DNA from: Rhodoferax_B ferrireducens_A
Lineage (GTDB): Bacteria > Pseudomonadota > Gammaproteobacteria > Burkholderiales > Burkholderiaceae_C
Assembly (NCBI RefSeq): GCF_031458075.1
Contig: NZ_JAVDXT010000003.1
Location: 1-64,000, forward strand
DNA length: 64,000 nucleotides
Direction of reading: 5' to 3'
Position numbers and translations under genes: made by a program. The notes below the pieces were generated by a model. That model saw only the letters and a list, made by a program, of their open reading frames with translations, had not been told where the DNA came from and did no database searches. Positions 62,813 through 64,000 of this stretch are shown one piece after another (within the stretch, counting starts at the first letter, position 1; the number at the start of each line of letters is the position of its first letter).

Positions 62813-63739
62813 TCAGGCGACGCACTGCTGGTAGGCGACGGCAATCGCCGCGGCCAGCCGGGCGTTGTTCAGCACCAGTTGGATGTTGGACGCCAGGCTG
62901 TTGCCGCCGGTGATCTCGCTGACCCGGGCCAGCAGAAAGGGCGTGGACTGCTTGCCCGCGATGCCCTGGGCCTGGGCTTCCTGCAAGGCTTGCTCGATGG
63001 CCGCATCGATGGTGGCGCGCGGCATGGCATAGGCTTCAGGGATGGGGTTGGACACCACCATGCCGCCCGGCAAACCGATGGCCCATTGGGCCTGCATGGC
63101 GCGGGCGATGGCCTCGGCGCTGTCCAGCCGGTAGTCCACCTTGAAGCCGCTGTCGCGGGTGTAGAAGGCCGGCAGGTTATCGCTCTGGAAGCCGACCACG
63201 GGCACGCCATGGGTTTCCAGGTATTCGAGGGTGAGCTGCAGGTCGAGGATGGACTTGATGCCTGCGCAGACCACCGCCACCGGGGTCTGGGCCAGCTCCT
63301 GCAGGTCGGCGGACACGTCAAAGCTCTGGGGCGCGCCGCGGTGCACGCCGCCAATGCCGCCGGTGGCAAACACCCGGATGCCGGCCATGGCTGCGATCAA
63401 CATGGTCGATGCGACCGTGGTGGCGCCGGTCTGCCCGGCCGCCACGATAAACGCCACGTCGCGCCGGCTGACCTTGACCACCTCACGCCCACCCTGGCCC
63501 AGCTGCTCGATCTCGGCTTGCGTCAAGCCAACCTTGAGCCGGCCGTTGAGGATGGCGATGGTGGCCGGCACCGCGCCATGGGCGCGCACCTCGGCCTCGA
63601 CCTGCAAGGCGGTAGCCACGTTCTGCGGATACGGCATGCCATGGGCAATGATGGTGGACTCCAGCGCCACCACCGGGCGCTTGGTAGCCAAGGCTGCAGC
63701 CACTTCGGGGTGGATATCCAGGAAAGGATGGGGATGCAT
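62813..63739 (-). CDS. psuG: Pseudouridine-5'-phosphate glycosidase
   Basis: 308 residues. VALESTIIAHGMPYPQN, the strongly conserved N-terminal motif; GLTQAEIEQLGQ; VSRRDVAFIVA; ATGGIGGVHRGA; VCAGIKSILDLQLTLEYLETHG. Length equals E. coli PsuG (312). It reversibly splits pseudouridine 5'-phosphate into uracil and ribose 5-phosphate; uracil could then enter the preTA pathway in this window. ATG 63739 starts at MHPHPFLDIHPEV, matching the family N-terminus. Follows psuK by 14 bases. Confidence 0.93.
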   Translation of the reverse strand: MHPHPFLDIHPEVAAALATKRPVVALESTIIAHGMPYPQNVATALQVEAEVRAHGAVPATIAILNGRLKVGLTQAEIEQLGQGGREVVKVSRRDVAFIVAAGQTGATTVASTMLIAAMAGIRVFATGGIGGVHRGAPQSFDVSADLQELAQTPVAVVCAGIKSILDLQLTLEYLETHGVPVVGFQSDNLPAFYTRDSGFKVDYRLDSAEAIARAMQAQWAIGLPGGMVVSNPIPEAYAMPRATIDAAIEQALQEAQAQGIAGKQSTPFLLARVSEITGGNSLASNIQLVLNNARLAAAIAVAYQQCVA

Positions 63740-63753
63740 CAGAGTCTCACTTT

Positions 63754-64000
63754 TCAAGGATTCAGTTCCAGCCATTGCTGCACACGCGCCACCGACAGGG
63801 CCGGGTCGTTGGTACCCGCCACGCCCAAGGTCAAGGCCGCGCAACCACAGGCAAAACGCACGGCCTGGCCTAGCGGCTGACCGGCCATGTGCATCAGACC
63901 GGCCATCAGGGCGTCGCCTGCGCCGCTGGCGCTTTGCACCACCACCTCGGGCGCCGGTTGCCAGCCCTGTGCACCCTGGGCATCGCTCCAGAATACGCCT
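63754..64000 (-). CDS. psuK: PfkB-family carbohydrate kinase, probable pseudouridine kinase (partial, 5' end outside window)
   Basis: 82 codons of C-terminus are present, with the PfkB signature SASGAGDALMAGLMHMA (catalytic Asp in GAGD) and the usual ACGCAALTL tail. Ends WLELNP. Being directly before psuG, it is expected to phosphorylate pseudouridine to the 5'-phosphate. The N-terminal substrate-binding part is outside the window, so pseudouridine specificity rests on context. Confidence 0.82.
   Translation of the reverse strand, partial: GVFWSDAQGAQGWQPAPEVVVQSASGAGDALMAGLMHMAGQPLGQAVRFACGCAALTLGVAGTNDPALSVARVQQWLELNP

Overview
The window is a high-GC chromosomal segment of a betaproteobacterium, most likely a member of the Comamonadaceae. 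Pointers are the Bug-type receptor beside an aromatic-degradation operon, the reductive pyrimidine operon preTA-hyd, and a short, structured intergenic repeat (12 copies seen) of a kind I associate with that family. The species cannot be fixed from the sequence alone. No rRNA, tRNA, CRISPR array, transposase or phage gene was seen.

Layout. 1-200 is the start of pntAA (minus strand). 432-1885 holds a NudJ-like Nudix hydrolase and a ketopantoate-reductase-like gene. 1966-9458 (minus) is a homoprotocatechuate meta-cleavage operon: hydratase (hpaH), aldolase (hpaI), FAD-linked oxidase, aldehyde dehydrogenase (hpaE), dioxygenase (hpaD) and a fumarylacetoacetate-hydrolase-fold decarboxylase/isomerase. 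It is headed by a Bug receptor and faces a divergent LysR regulator. mnmA follows at 10649-11761.

11951-28753 is the standout region, a two-partner-secretion / contact-dependent-inhibition (CDI) locus. It contains a TpsB/CdiB transporter, a 3,656-residue TpsA/CdiA exoprotein ending in a nuclease-like toxin, and its putative immunity protein. An orphan CdiA C-terminus comes next; it repeats 617 bp of the pre-toxin region (about 96% identical by eye) and then switches to a different toxin with its own immunity gene. A small lipoprotein closes the locus. The toxin and immunity ends are clearly more AT-rich than the flanks.

28922-31853 (minus) holds a chemoreceptor and a zinc peptidase. 32076-37522 (plus) is a complete reductive pyrimidine pathway (PreT, PreA, dihydropyrimidinase, ureidopropionase-like amidohydrolase), preceded by a 15/16 match to the RutR operator. 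37661-38886 (minus) is an adenosine-deaminase-family gene coupled to a DUF4287 protein. katG, an Lrp-type regulator, a degenerate HD-GYP protein and a MYG1-family gene follow.

44757-53762 (minus) is one operon of three flavin-dependent monooxygenases, an M20 deacylase, an N-acetyltransferase, a fused permease-ATPase and two amino-acid-type binding proteins. Its content matches the S-alkyl/S-succino-cysteine salvage operons of Bacillus (yxe/ytm type). 53991-56006 is a UvrD-like helicase with unusual motifs. 56086-64000 (minus) is a nucleoside/pseudouridine uptake and breakdown cluster: psuK, psuG, a PhyH-type dioxygenase, a BMP-family ABC transporter and a Tsx-like porin. Together the window reads as a versatile scavenger of aromatics, pyrimidines, nucleosides and organosulfur compounds carrying an exchangeable inter-bacterial toxin locus.
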